A DNA stretch of 64,000 nucleotides from Pseudonocardia asaccharolytica DSM 44247 = NBRC 16224 (lineage in GTDB: Bacteria; Actinomycetota; Actinomycetes; Mycobacteriales; Pseudonocardiaceae). The stretch spans positions 248,001 to 312,000 of the forward strand of contig NZ_AUII01000002.1 in the NCBI RefSeq assembly GCF_000423625.1, read 5' to 3'. The position numbers were made by a program, and so were the translations under genes. The notes below the pieces were generated by a model. That model ran no database searches, was not told where the DNA came from, and saw nothing but the letters and a program-made list of their open reading frames with translations. Of the stretch, positions 52,329-61,635 are shown in pieces. The first letter of the stretch is position 1, and each line of letters begins with the position of its first letter.

Positions 52329-54038
52329 ATGTCTCGCCCGCTGCCCGTCGCGACCCCTGACGGGCAGCGGCTCGCGGTCTACGAGCACGGCGATCCGGCG
52401 GCGCCCACCGTGGTCGCCGTGCACGGCTATCCCGACGACCACACGGTCTGGGACGGCGTGGTCGCGGCGCTGCGCGAGACCCACCACGTGGTCACCTACG
52501 ACGTCCGCGGCGCGGGTGCCTCCGCGACGCCGCCGACCCCGGCCGGCTACCGGCTCGACCGGCTCGTGGCCGATCTCGTCGCCGTCCTCGACGCTGTGAG
52601 CCCCGACCGGCCGGTGCACCTGCTCGGGCACGACTGGGGCGCCATCCAGGCCTGGCATGCGGTCACCGAGCCACGACTGCGCGCCCGGATCGCGTCCTAC
52701 ACCTCGATCTCCGGGCCCTGCCTCGACCACGTGGCCCACTGGTTGCGCCGGGCCCGGCGGCGCGACCGGATCCGGCAGACGGCCGCATCCTGGTACATCG
52801 GGTTCTTCCGGGTTCCGGTGCTCGCCGAGCTGGCCTGGCGCTCGGGGGTGCTCGGCGCCGTGCTGGCCCGCCGGGCGGGCGGCCCGCGACCCTCGGCACG
52901 CGACGGGATCAACGGCCTGTGGCTGTACCGGGAGAACATCCCGGCCCGGCTCGCCACCCCCGAGCAGCGCCGGACCTCGGTCCCGGTGCAGGTGCTGGCC
53001 CCGACCGCCGACCGGTACGTCACGGTGCCGATGCAGACGCAGATCGAGCCGTTCGTCGCGGACCTGCGGGTGCGCCGGATCCCCGGCGGGCACTGGCTGC
53101 CCCGTACCCATCCGGACGTCGTCGCGCGCTGCGTCCGGGAGCTCGCCGCGCATGCCGAGGGCGGGCCGGAGGCCCCGGCGCTGCGCCGGGCCCGGGCGGG
53201 CCGGGGTCGCTGGGCCGACCGGCTCGTCGTCGTCACGGGGGCCGGCAGCGGCATCGGCAGGGCCACCGCGCTGGCCTTCGCCCAGCGTGGCGCCCTGGTC
53301 GTCGTCGCGGACCGCGACCGGGCGTCGGCGCAGGACACGGCCGAGCGCGCGGGCGGCGTCGCCTACCAGGTCGACGTGTCCGACGGCCCGGCCATGGCGG
53401 GGTTCGCGAAACACGTCGCGACCGAGCACGGGGTGCCGGACGTCGTGGTCAACAACGCGGGCATCGGGATGGCCGGACCGTTCGCCGAGACGACCGCCGA
53501 CGAGTGGCAGCGGATCATCGACGTCAACCTGTGGGGCGTCATCCACGGCTGCCGGGAGTTCGGCGCGCAGCTGCGCGCGCACGGCGAGGGCGGCCATCTC
53601 GTCAACGTCGCCTCGGCAGCCGCGTACCTGCCGCTGCCGGCGCTCCCGGCCTACGCGACCACGAAGTCGGCGGTGCTGACCCTCTCGCAGTGCCTGCGTG
53701 CCGAGCTCGCGCCCCACGGCATCGGCGTGACCGCGGTGTGCCCGGGCTTCGTGCACACCAACATCACCGCGACCACCCGGTTCGTCGGAGTCGACGAGGT
53801 CACCGAACGCCGGTTGCAGCGGTCCGCGACCGCGGCCTACCGGCGGCGCAACTACCGGCCCGAACGGGTCGCCGCGCATCTCGTGCGGGCCGTCGAACGC
53901 GATATCGCGCTCGCCCCGGTGACGGCCGAGGCGCACATCGGGCTGGTGGCGTCGCGGCTGACTCCGGGGCTGCTGCGTTCGCTGGCCCGCCGCACGGTCC
54001 GCCCGGACCGGGACGGTTCGCCGCGTCGGGGTCAGTAG
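52329..54038 (+). CDS. Alpha/beta-hydrolase fused to a short-chain dehydrogenase
   Basis: A 569-residue fusion. Residues ~1-290 are an epoxide-hydrolase-like alpha/beta-hydrolase: VAVHGYPDDHTVWD, YDVRGAGASATPP, and the nucleophile elbow GHDWGAIQAW where aspartate is the nucleophile, typical of epoxide hydrolases. Residues ~300-560 are an SDR: VVVTGAGSGIGRATALAFAQ, NNAGIGMAG, a Ser in VASAAAYLP and YATTK. The same fusion occurs in other actinobacteria. Coupling hydrolysis and oxidoreduction of one lipid-like substrate is a reasonable inference. The 3' end overlaps the convergent glutamine synthetase-like gene by 7 bp. Confidence 0.88.
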   Translation: MSRPLPVATPDGQRLAVYEHGDPAAPTVVAVHGYPDDHTVWDGVVAALRETHHVVTYDVRGAGASATPPTPAGYRLDRLVADLVAVLDAVSPDRPVHLLGHDWGAIQAWHAVTEPRLRARIASYTSISGPCLDHVAHWLRRARRRDRIRQTAASWYIGFFRVPVLAELAWRSGVLGAVLARRAGGPRPSARDGINGLWLYRENIPARLATPEQRRTSVPVQVLAPTADRYVTVPMQTQIEPFVADLRVRRIPGGHWLPRTHPDVVARCVRELAAHAEGGPEAPALRRARAGRGRWADRLVVVTGAGSGIGRATALAFAQRGALVVVADRDRASAQDTAERAGGVAYQVDVSDGPAMAGFAKHVATEHGVPDVVVNNAGIGMAGPFAETTADEWQRIIDVNLWGVIHGCREFGAQLRAHGEGGHLVNVASAAAYLPLPALPAYATTKSAVLTLSQCLRAELAPHGIGVTAVCPGFVHTNITATTRFVGVDEVTERRLQRSATAAYRRRNYRPERVAAHLVRAVERDIALAPVTAEAHIGLVASRLTPGLLRSLARRTVRPDRDGSPRRGQ

Positions 54039-55405
54039 CGCCAGCGCAATCCCGCGAGGACGTCGTCGAGATCGCGGCCCTCGGCCGCGGCGGCATCCGA
54101 ACGGCGCACCGCGAGAAACGCACCGAGCAGCTCCTTGCCCAGCACCTCGGCCAACCGGGGGTTCCCGCTGAGCGCGGCCTCGTGTTCGGTGGGTGTGCTC
54201 GGCAGCGAGGCGATCCCGCGTTCGGCCCGCTGCTCGACGGTCCATGTGCCGGGATCGGACTGGACCGGCGGTTCCAGTGTCAACCCCTCGGTCACCCCGG
54301 CGGCACCGGCGGCGAGGATCGCGGCCACCGCCAGATAGGGATTGGCCGACGCATCGGACGTCTTGAACTCCACGTTCGCGTGATCGGCGCCCAGCAGCGT
54401 CGACCCCGGGACGTAGCGCAGCGGCGCCTCCCGGTTCTCCACGCCCCAGAAGGCGTAGGCCCCGGCGAAGAACCCGGGCCGCAACCGGGCCAGCGAGCCG
54501 AGCGTCGGCGCGCTGATGGCGGCGACCGCGGGAAGGTCCCGCAGCAGGCCCGCGATGTACGCGGCGCCCTCGGTGCCCGGTCCCTCCGGCCCGCCGGTCA
54601 GCAGGTTCGCCCCGTTGCGCCACAGCGAGCTGTGCACGTGCCAGCCGTTGCCCGCCGCGGTCGTGGCAGGCAACGGGGCGAAGCTGAGCCGCAGCCCGTG
54701 CGCGCGCGCTGCGGCGCGCAACGTCTGCCGGGCGAGCAGTTGCTGATCGGCCGCGGTGAGCGGGTCGGTCGCGACCAGGGACAGTTCGACCTGGGCCGGT
54801 CCGTACTCGGCGTGCAGCTGGCTGATCCGCAGCCCGTTACCGGCGAAGTCGCGCAGCACCGCGGCGATGAACTCGTCGATCGCGATCAGCGCGTGCGGGC
54901 TGTAGGCCGGACCGGAATGGGCGGGCACCGGCGGGTCGGCGCGGTCGCCGAGGTAGACGCCGAACTCCAGTTCATAGCCCACCAGCGCGCTGAGCCCGGT
55001 GTCGGCGAGCCGGTCGACCTGCCGTTCCAGGACGCTGCGCTGGTCGTAGGGCCATGGGCCGCCGTCGGCGTCGACCTGCCGCCCGGGCGCCCAGGCCAGC
55101 GCGGGCTGTCCGATCAGCCGGACCAGACCGTCGAGCACGGGTAGCAGACGGACGTCGCCGGAGGGGGTGGCCAGCCCCTCATGGGCGTAGGTGATCACAT
55201 CGGCGCTGTCGAACACCGCGAACAGCGAGGTCACCCCCACGCCCTGCACCGCGACGTCGGGCAGCGCGGCCGCTGGCACCGTGCGCGAGCGGGGGATACC
55301 GTTGTTGTCCGCCCAGCTGATCGTCACCCCGGTAACGCCCGCGGCGGTCAGATCGCGTGCCAGCGATTCTGCCTTGCGCCGCAGTTCCTGCGTGTTCGAT
55401 GCCAT
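54032..55405 (-). CDS. Glutamine synthetase-like enzyme
   Basis: A 457-residue glutamine synthetase-fold ligase. The catalytic barrel shows ALVGYELEFGVYLGD (metal glutamates), HAEYGPAQVELSL near 195, GNGWHVHSSLWRNGANLL near 265 and LGSLARLRPGFFAGAYAFWG. The adenylylation-loop tyrosine of GlnA type I is not evident. The divergent pattern suggests gamma-glutamyl-polyamine or gamma-glutamyl-amine synthetase activity, as in actinobacterial GlnA2-4 homologues. It stands alone between the fusion enzyme and the aminotransferase; the amine substrate is unknown. Confidence 0.87.
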   Translation of the reverse strand: MASNTQELRRKAESLARDLTAAGVTGVTISWADNNGIPRSRTVPAAALPDVAVQGVGVTSLFAVFDSADVITYAHEGLATPSGDVRLLPVLDGLVRLIGQPALAWAPGRQVDADGGPWPYDQRSVLERQVDRLADTGLSALVGYELEFGVYLGDRADPPVPAHSGPAYSPHALIAIDEFIAAVLRDFAGNGLRISQLHAEYGPAQVELSLVATDPLTAADQQLLARQTLRAAARAHGLRLSFAPLPATTAAGNGWHVHSSLWRNGANLLTGGPEGPGTEGAAYIAGLLRDLPAVAAISAPTLGSLARLRPGFFAGAYAFWGVENREAPLRYVPGSTLLGADHANVEFKTSDASANPYLAVAAILAAGAAGVTEGLTLEPPVQSDPGTWTVEQRAERGIASLPSTPTEHEAALSGNPRLAEVLGKELLGAFLAVRRSDAAAAEGRDLDDVLAGLRWRY

Positions 55406-55550
55406 GGCTGCCTCCGTCTACTCCGGAGTTTTCGGTCGTGGTCCAGCATGGAACGGCACCGGGCCGGCCGGAAGGCCCCGTGAGCGCGCAGTACCGCTGG
55501 AACGAGCATCCCCGCTCACGGGCGCGGAAGCGCGCAGATAACGTCAGCCC

Positions 55551-56717
55551 ATGCTGGTCGAGCGCATGGGCGCCTTCACCTCGACGATCTTTGCTGAGAT
55601 CACTCAGCTCGCGGTGCGCACCGGGGCGATCAACCTGGGCCAGGGCTTTCCCGACACTGACGGCCCGCCGTCGCTGCTGGCCGACGCCGCCGCGGCGATC
55701 GCGGCCGGGGCGAACCAGTACCCGCCAGGACCGGGCACGCCGGAGCTGCGCTCCGCGGTCGCCGAGCACCAGCGCCGGTTCTACGGCCTCGAGGTCGACC
55801 CGGACGACGTGCTCGTGACCGTGGGTGCCACCGAGGCCATCGCCTCCGCGGTGTTGGCGCTGTGCGAGCCCGGCGACGAGGTCGTCACCTTCGAGCCCTA
55901 CTACGACTCCTACGCCGCGGTGATCGCGCTGGCCGGGGCCGCGCGCCGGACCGTGCCGCTACGCGCCCCGGCCTTCGGGTTCGACGACGACGAGCTGCGC
56001 GCGGCGTTCTCCGCCCGTACCCGGATGGTGCTGCTCAACAGTCCACACAACCCCACCGGCGCGGTGTTCTCCCGGCCGCAGCTCGCGCGGATCGGGGAGC
56101 TGGCGGCCGAGCACGGCGCCGTCGTCGTCGCCGACGAGGTGTACGAGCACATGGTCTTCGACGGCAAGGCGCACCTGCCGATGGCGACCCTGCCCGGAAT
56201 GGCCGAACGCACCCTGACCGTCTCCTCGGCGGGCAAGACGTTCTCGGTGACCGGGTGGAAGATCGGCTGGGTGCACGGGCCGGCCCAGCTGGTGGCGGCG
56301 GTGCGGGCGGTCAAACAGTTCCTCACGTTCACCGCCGGGGCGCCGTTCCAGCCCGCGGTCGCCGGCGCGCTCGCGCTGCCGAATGCCTTCTACGCGGGTC
56401 TCACCGCGTCGTTGCAGGCCAAGCGTGACCTCCTCGTCGAGGGCCTGCGCGCCGCGGGGTTCACGGTGTTCCGGCCGTCGGGCACCTACTTCATCGTCGC
56501 CGACGGTGCCCCGCTCGGTTTCGATGACGGGGCCAAGCTCGCCCGGGCGCTCCCCGAGCTGTGCGGGGTGGCGGCCGTCCCGGTGTCGGTGTTCGCCGAC
56601 TCACCCGCGGGTCTCGAGGCGACCCGCTCGCTCGTGCGGTTCGCGTTCTGCAAGCGCGACGCGGTGCTGGCCGCGGCGGCCGAGCGGCTCGCGGGCCTGC
56701 GGCTGAGGGCCGGCTGA
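55551..56717 (+). CDS. PLP-dependent aminotransferase, DapC/KAT-like
   Basis: A 388-residue fold-type I aminotransferase. Motifs are AINLGQGFPDTDGPPSLL near 27, VTVGATEAIASAVLALCEPG, LLNSPHNPTGAVFSRPQL, VADEVYEHMVFDG, and the PLP lysine in SSAGKTFSVTGWKIGW. The C-terminal arginine is in SLVRFAFCKRD. The length and the SSAGKTFSVTGWK pattern resemble actinobacterial N-succinyldiaminopimelate aminotransferase DapC or methionine aminotransferases. It is a distant paralogue of the gene at 24420. The ATG at 55551 directly opens the conserved N-terminus. Confidence 0.9.
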   Translation: MLVERMGAFTSTIFAEITQLAVRTGAINLGQGFPDTDGPPSLLADAAAAIAAGANQYPPGPGTPELRSAVAEHQRRFYGLEVDPDDVLVTVGATEAIASAVLALCEPGDEVVTFEPYYDSYAAVIALAGAARRTVPLRAPAFGFDDDELRAAFSARTRMVLLNSPHNPTGAVFSRPQLARIGELAAEHGAVVVADEVYEHMVFDGKAHLPMATLPGMAERTLTVSSAGKTFSVTGWKIGWVHGPAQLVAAVRAVKQFLTFTAGAPFQPAVAGALALPNAFYAGLTASLQAKRDLLVEGLRAAGFTVFRPSGTYFIVADGAPLGFDDGAKLARALPELCGVAAVPVSVFADSPAGLEATRSLVRFAFCKRDAVLAAAAERLAGLRLRAG

Positions 56718-56795
56718 GAGCCAGGTCCACCGCTCATCCGGTACCAGCCGCTCGGCGGCTGGCGCCGACGCCGCGACAGCGGTAGGAGGAGCGGA

Positions 56796-57512
56796 ATGAG
56801 GCCTGTCTTCGACGGTCATCACCACCATCATCACCACCACGGCTTCGACGGTCCCGTCTTTGGTGACGGTTCCGGACTGCACCAGCTGTTCGGCTGGCTG
56901 CCGGTGCTGCCCGGAGCGCTGCTGGCCCTGGCGGTCGTGCTGTTACTGCTGCGCGGTCTCGCGGCCGCCCCGGGAGGGTCCGCCGATGGGCCGCGGCAGG
57001 CACTCGACCCGATCCGGACACGCTGGCGTGCCGCGGCCCGAGCCTATGCGGCCACCGCCCGCGAGTTCGCCGCCTACGAGTGCGACCCCGGCGCGGTGCT
57101 GCGCCGTCCGGAGCTCGCTGATGTCAGCCGTCCGGCCACTGGCCGGTTCGTGGATGCGTTCGCCGAGGCCGGTGCCCTGGCCACCGACGACTATCCCGGC
57201 GCGGGACATGCGCAGCGGTTCATCGACGCGGCGGAGCGGGCGCAGCGGGCGTGGCAGGCCGCCCAGGAGGCCGCCGAGCGGGCCCGGACCGCGCGCTTCG
57301 CGCCGGGCGAGCGCGCGCTGCTCGACCAGGTCACGGCGCTGCTCGCGGTGGCGGGCGACACCGAGCACGAGGACGAGCGGCGCAGCGCCTACCAGCGTGC
57401 CCGCCACAGGCTCGTCGAACTGGAGCGCAGGACCGGCTGGCGGTTGCCGCGGCAGGCATCCGGCGTGCTCGAACGGGGGGCCCGCGGGATGCTCACCCAG
57501 CGCCCTGCGTAG
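56796..57512 (+). CDS. Membrane protein with a natural eight-histidine run
   Basis: A 238-residue protein of unknown function. After MRPVFDG come eight consecutive histidines (H8-H15), then GFDGPVFGDG, and one transmembrane helix about 34-55 (LPVLPGALLALAVVLLLL). The remaining ~180 residues are helical and rich in alanine, arginine and glutamate (ARAYAATAREFAAYECD; RFIDAAERAQRAWQAAQEA), probably cytosolic. The histidine codons mix CAT and CAC, so this is a native feature. The tract could bind Ni, Zn or Cu. GGAGGAG precedes the ATG. I cannot name a family. Confidence 0.7.
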   Translation: MRPVFDGHHHHHHHHGFDGPVFGDGSGLHQLFGWLPVLPGALLALAVVLLLLRGLAAAPGGSADGPRQALDPIRTRWRAAARAYAATAREFAAYECDPGAVLRRPELADVSRPATGRFVDAFAEAGALATDDYPGAGHAQRFIDAAERAQRAWQAAQEAAERARTARFAPGERALLDQVTALLAVAGDTEHEDERRSAYQRARHRLVELERRTGWRLPRQASGVLERGARGMLTQRPA

Positions 57513-57532
57513 TCCCGGCGCCCTGCGAGGTC

Positions 57533-57640
57533 TCAGCGCCCTTCGAACGCGGCGGGCCGTTTCTCGACGAACGCCGCCCGCCCCTCGGCGCAGTCGCGCG
57601 TCGAACCGTGCCGTTGCTGCAGGGTGCCCGAGGTGGTCCA
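57533..57640 (-). pseudogene. C-terminal fragment of an enoyl-CoA hydratase
   Basis: The minus strand ends DCAEGRAAFVEKRPAAFEGR and a stop, the standard C-terminal end of enoyl-CoA hydratase/isomerase proteins (EG..AFxEKRxPxF.G). Only about 30 residues are recognisable; the body of the enzyme is replaced by the glycosyltransferase gene on the other strand. Another small relic in this window. Confidence 0.6.
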
Positions 57641-57678
57641 CAGCGTCCTCACAGCCGCCGCCACGCAGAGTGACGGGC

Positions 57679-58968
57679 ATGTCCGCTCCCACTCTCACAT
57701 CTGGTCCGTGCCGGCCCTCGGGGTCTTCGGCCGCGGCGGTCTTGCCGGCGCCGATCTGGGTGGGCCAGATCGACGGCCGGGGCCCGATCTCGGCACTGTG
57801 TGTCGATGCGCGGTTCTCGGCCGCGCGGCTGCTGGTCACCATCGACGGGGTTCCGGTCGGTCAGGTCATCGTGCCCCTTTCCGGAGGCCGGGCGGCCACC
57901 GACGTCGTACGGGCCGCGATCCGCGACCAGCTCGGGCGCGCGCTCGACGTGGGCGTGCCCCCGCTTCCGGCGGTGACCGGCCCGCTCACCGTGGTCATCG
58001 CGACGCGCGGCCGGCCGGACAGCCTGGTCCGGTGCGTGCGCAGCGTGCTGCGCAGTGACCATGCGCGGCTGCGGGTGCTGGTCGTGGACAACGATCCGGA
58101 GGACGACCGGACCGCCGCCGCGGTGCGGCGGCTGGCCGATCCGCGGGTGGAGTACGTGCGCGAGACCCGCCGGGGAACGTCGGTCGGGCGCAACCGTGGG
58201 CTGCGGGAGGCGAGGGTGCGCGGCGAGAAGTGCGTCGCGTTCATCGACGACGACGTGGAGGTGGATCCGGCGTGGGCGGGCCGCATGGTGGCGGCGTTGT
58301 CCGAGCCCGGGGTGGCCGGCGTGGGCGGGCCGGTGCTGGCGGCTCGGCTCGACACCGTGGCGCAGCTGCGCGCCGAGGAGGCGCTCGGCTGGCAGAAGGG
58401 GTTCTCGCGGCGCCGGTTCTCGCTGGCGGAACCCCCGCCGGACTCGGCGGTGTTCCCGTTCTCGCCGGGTCTGTTCGGGGTGGGCGCGAACCTGGCGGTG
58501 AACGCGGTGGTGGCCGGCGAGCTCGGCGGGTTCGACGCCGCGCTGGGCCCGGGAACGGGAACGTGCGGCGGCGAGGACTGTGAGTTCATGATCCGCCTGG
58601 TGCTGGCAGGGCACGTGCTGCGCTACGAACCGTCGGCCTATGTGTGGCATCACCACCGGCCCTCGCTGGAGGAGCTGGACGATCAGCTGCACGGGTATGC
58701 CGTCGGGCTCGGCGGGCTGCTCACGAAGATCATGGTGGATCCGGTGGGCCGGTCCGCGGCGCTGCGCCGGATCCCGGCCGCGCTGCGCAGGCTGCGTCAG
58801 ATCCAGTCCCGGGAGGTCGCCGCCGAGGTGCCCCGGGCGTCCCGCCTGCGCAGGCTGCGGGCCCTGGTCTCCGGACCGGTCGCCTATCTGCGCGCCCGGC
58901 GCGCCGTCCGGCGCGCGGGCGGGGCGGTCCCGCAGCTACTCGAGCCCACCGACCGTTCGACGGACTGA
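57679..58968 (+). CDS. Family 2 glycosyltransferase
   Basis: A 429-residue GT2-type glycosyltransferase. The GT-A core begins near residue 97 with LTVVIATRGRPDSLVRCVRS. It includes VLVVDNDPEDDRTAAAVRRL, the nucleotide-metal motif VAFIDDDVEVDPAW, and the acceptor region CGGEDCEFMIRLVLAG with ED, then VWHHHRP. The N-terminal ~95 residues (CVDARFSAARLLVTIDGVPV) are a separate small beta-rich domain. Transfer of a sugar to a cell-surface or glycolipid acceptor is expected. No other envelope genes are next to it; donor and acceptor are unknown. Confidence 0.88.
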   Translation: MSAPTLTSGPCRPSGSSAAAVLPAPIWVGQIDGRGPISALCVDARFSAARLLVTIDGVPVGQVIVPLSGGRAATDVVRAAIRDQLGRALDVGVPPLPAVTGPLTVVIATRGRPDSLVRCVRSVLRSDHARLRVLVVDNDPEDDRTAAAVRRLADPRVEYVRETRRGTSVGRNRGLREARVRGEKCVAFIDDDVEVDPAWAGRMVAALSEPGVAGVGGPVLAARLDTVAQLRAEEALGWQKGFSRRRFSLAEPPPDSAVFPFSPGLFGVGANLAVNAVVAGELGGFDAALGPGTGTCGGEDCEFMIRLVLAGHVLRYEPSAYVWHHHRPSLEELDDQLHGYAVGLGGLLTKIMVDPVGRSAALRRIPAALRRLRQIQSREVAAEVPRASRLRRLRALVSGPVAYLRARRAVRRAGGAVPQLLEPTDRSTD

Positions 58969-59000
58969 GCCGGACGATCGAGCGTTTGGGGTGGTGCGAG

Positions 59001-60494
59001 TCAGTGCGCTGCGGTCAGGTGACCGGCGAGGGCGGCGTGCCGGGCGGCGCTGGGCTCGTTCATGCCGGTGATCGTGACGGTGGTGCCGCGGGCCCGGTAT
59101 TTCGTGGTGACCGCGTCGAGGGCGGCGACGGTGGAGGCGTCCCAGATGTGTGCGGCGGACAGGTCGATGATGACCTCGGCGGGGTCGCCCGCGTAGTCGA
59201 AGGCGAAGACGAGGTCGTTGCTGGAGGCGAAGAACAACTGGCCGCTGACCCGGTAGATCTTCGTGCCGCCGTCCGGGTCGAGCACCCCGGTGACCTCGAC
59301 GAGGTGCGCGACCCGGCGGGCGAACAGCACGATCGCGACCAGCACCCCGACGCCCACCCCGTAGGCGAGGTTGTGCGTGGCGACGGTGACCGCGACGGTG
59401 CTGACCATCACCGCGGTCTCGCTGCGCGGCATCCGCCGCAGCGTGGCTGGCCGGACGCTGTGCCAGTCGAACGTGCCGGCCGCCACCATGATCATGACAC
59501 CGACCAGCGCGGCCATCGGGATCAGCGCCACCACCGGCCCGAGCGCGACGACCAGCACGAGCAGGAACACCCCGGCCAGGAAGGTCGAGAGCCGGGTGCG
59601 GGCGCCACCCACCTTCACGTTGATCATGGTTTGGCCGATCATCGCGCAGCCGCCCATCCCGCCGAACAGGCCGGTGACGATGTTGGCGACGCCTTGGCCC
59701 CAGGACTCCCGGGTCTTGTCGGAGTGGGTGTCGGTGATGTCGTCGACGAGCTTCGCGGTCATCAGCGACTCGAGCAGCCCGACCAACGCCAACGCGAGCG
59801 CGTAGGGCGCGATGATCCGCAGCGTCTCCAGGGTGAGCGGAACGGCCGGCAGGCCGAGCACCGGGAGGCTGTCGGGCAGGGCGCCCTGGTCCCCGACGGT
59901 CGGCACCGCCACGCCGGCGAGGATGGTGAACGCGGTCAGCGCGACGATTGCCACCAGCGGGGCCGGTACCACGCGGGTCAACCGGGGCAGCCCGACGATG
60001 ATCGCGAGAGCGGCTGCGAGCAGTGCGTAGACCGTCCACGGCACGCCGATCAGATGCGGAAGCTGGGACGCGAAGATCAGAATCGCCAGTGCGTTGACGA
60101 ATCCGATCATCACGCTACGCGGCAGGAACCGCATCAGTCGGGCCACCCCGCCCGCGGCGAGCACGATCTGCAGCACCCCGCCCAGGATCACCGCGGCGAT
60201 CAGGTACTCCACCCCGTGCTCGCGGGCCAGCGGCGCGACCACGAGCGCGATCGCCCCGGTGGCGGCGGAGATCATCGCCTTGCGCCCGCCGGTGACCGCG
60301 ATCGTCAGGGCCATCGTGAACGACGCGAACAGCCCGATCCGGGGATCGACTCCGGCGATGATGGAGAACGCCACCGCCTCGGGGATCAGCGCGAGCGCCA
60401 CCATGAGGCCGGCCAGCACCTCCGTGCGCAGAACCCGCGGGGCGAACCAGGCCGGACGGGCCCGCCGGACCGTCAGAACGTCAGGAAGAGACAT
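59001..60494 (-). CDS. SulP-family anion transporter with STAS domain
   Basis: A 497-residue SLC26/SulP transporter. About ten to twelve membrane helices occupy residues 20-390, with LIPEAVAFSIIAGVDPRIGL near 40 and MGGCAMIGQTMINVKVGGAR near 265. The C-terminal ~85 residues are a STAS domain (EVIIDLSAAHIWDASTVAAL). It may import sulfate, bicarbonate or a dicarboxylate. The ATG at 60494 has only a weak ribosome site. No carbonic anhydrase or sulfate gene is adjacent, so the anion is not defined. Confidence 0.92.
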   Translation of the reverse strand: MSLPDVLTVRRARPAWFAPRVLRTEVLAGLMVALALIPEAVAFSIIAGVDPRIGLFASFTMALTIAVTGGRKAMISAATGAIALVVAPLAREHGVEYLIAAVILGGVLQIVLAAGGVARLMRFLPRSVMIGFVNALAILIFASQLPHLIGVPWTVYALLAAALAIIVGLPRLTRVVPAPLVAIVALTAFTILAGVAVPTVGDQGALPDSLPVLGLPAVPLTLETLRIIAPYALALALVGLLESLMTAKLVDDITDTHSDKTRESWGQGVANIVTGLFGGMGGCAMIGQTMINVKVGGARTRLSTFLAGVFLLVLVVALGPVVALIPMAALVGVMIMVAAGTFDWHSVRPATLRRMPRSETAVMVSTVAVTVATHNLAYGVGVGVLVAIVLFARRVAHLVEVTGVLDPDGGTKIYRVSGQLFFASSNDLVFAFDYAGDPAEVIIDLSAAHIWDASTVAALDAVTTKYRARGTTVTITGMNEPSAARHAALAGHLTAAH

Positions 60495-60709
60495 TGCTTT
60501 CTTTCGCCGAGGGACACGAGGAGCCACACGCGCTGGGGGCTCCGGGCCTCAGGAAACCTAGCCTCACGAGAGGAGAGGTTTGGCGGAGGTGTGATCTTCC
60601 GAACAGGATTGCTGGCCTGCGCTCGGGTGAACCGCCCGGGATACCGACCGGCTGTGCCAGTTGGTCCAGCAGCACATGCGACCCTTACGTGAGAGTAGGA
60701 TTTGGTTCT

Positions 60710-60955
60710 GTGGCAGTGACCAATGACCCCGGAGCCGTTCCGGTGACCCGGATCGAGGTCCTCGATTTCGTCGCCGAGGCCTTCGACACTGTCCCCGCAC
60801 GGCCGCACACCCTCGTCGAGGTTGCCGTTCGGAATGGCGCCCGCGACGCGGTGATCGCCGTGCTGGGGCGGTTACCCGATGTCGAACTGCGGGAGCCGCA
60901 GCAGTTGTGGGACTACCTGAGCGAGGTTCCGGAATCGCTACCGCAGCGCCGCTGA
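60710..60955 (+). CDS. DUF2795 protein
   Basis: An 81-residue small protein of the actinobacterial DUF2795 family. The core reads LVEVAVRNGARDAVIAVLGR then LPDVELREPQQLWDYLSEVP. The function is unknown. The start is GTG at 60710, with another GTG two codons on; AGGA lies about 9 bp upstream. The 3' end overlaps the antisense MerR relic by 18 bp. Confidence 0.78.
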   Translation: MAVTNDPGAVPVTRIEVLDFVAEAFDTVPARPHTLVEVAVRNGARDAVIAVLGRLPDVELREPQQLWDYLSEVPESLPQRR

Positions 60956-61270
60956 GCCGGTTCCGTCCTCGCTGCGCCGCCTGGACGATCGTCGCTTGCT
61001 GCTTGCGGCCAGCGACTTCAGCTCCTGCGACAGCGTCTCCGAACCCTGGATCTGCGCCCGCAGCGCCTCGATGCGGCTGTCTGCCGCGGCACGGAACATC
61101 GCCAGCTTGCCCAGCAGGTCCCCCGTCCGCTCCGGATCCTCATGGTCGTTGCGCACCGCGTCCACCGTGGCCAGCAGTTCGCGCATCTGCTCGAGCGTGA
61201 AGTCGAGGGGCTTGAGCGTCTTGATCAGGGCGAGCCGCTCCACGTCGGCCTCGGTGTAGAGCCGGAACCC
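60938..61270 (-). pseudogene. N-terminally truncated MerR-family regulator
   Basis: The remaining part reads GFRLYTEADVERLALIKTLK then PLDFTLEQMRELLATVDAVR and a long charged helix (RIEALRAQIQGSETLSQELK), which is the second half of a MerR DNA-binding domain plus dimerisation helix. The first helix-turn-helix and wing are missing; the frame begins abruptly just after the XRE gene stop. A GTG at 61243 could start a shortened protein but it could not bind DNA normally. Confidence 0.7.
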
Positions 61271-61299
61271 CTGCCCGGAGCAGCGGAACGCTATCCGGC

Positions 61300-61629
61300 T
61301 CAGGGGTCCTCCCGGCGAGGCAGGTGCGACAGCTTACGCAGGGTGGCCGGGGTGCGCTCCGGTGAGTCCAGGCGGTGGGAGTTGCTCGCCTGCTCGGTGG
61401 CGGTCACGAGCACGTCGAGCGAGAGGCCGAGCACGTCGGCCAGCGACGAGACGGTGAAGAACGCCGGGGTGGGGATCCGTCCGGTCTCGATCTTGCGCAG
61501 GGTTTCGGCGGAGATCCCGGCCGCGCCTGCGACGTCGAGCAGGCTGCGTCCGGCCCGCGCCTGGCGCAGCAGCCTGCCGAGGCGTTCGCCCCGCGCGCGG
61601 TCAGCGGGGGTCAGCGGTTCACGCACCAT
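61300..61629 (-). CDS. XRE-family regulator
   Basis: A 109-residue helix-turn-helix regulator. The HTH spans ~15-70 (LGRLLRQARAGRSLLDVAGA, then AGISAETLRKIETGRIPTPA, FFTVSSLADVLGLSLDVL). The ATG at 61629 is chosen, with the stretch further upstream lying in the operator. It is divergent from a type I methionine aminopeptidase, with a 24-bp perfect palindrome between the two starts. This pairing suggests the regulator controls the aminopeptidase and itself. Confidence 0.88.
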   Translation of the reverse strand: MVREPLTPADRARGERLGRLLRQARAGRSLLDVAGAAGISAETLRKIETGRIPTPAFFTVSSLADVLGLSLDVLVTATEQASNSHRLDSPERTPATLRKLSHLPRREDP

Positions 61630-61635
61630 AGGAGT

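Noticed and set aside
56796-56850. The eight-histidine run as a cloning artefact
   Set aside because: Mixed CAT/CAC codons, no vector-like flanking sequence, and native protein context around it indicate a natural tract.
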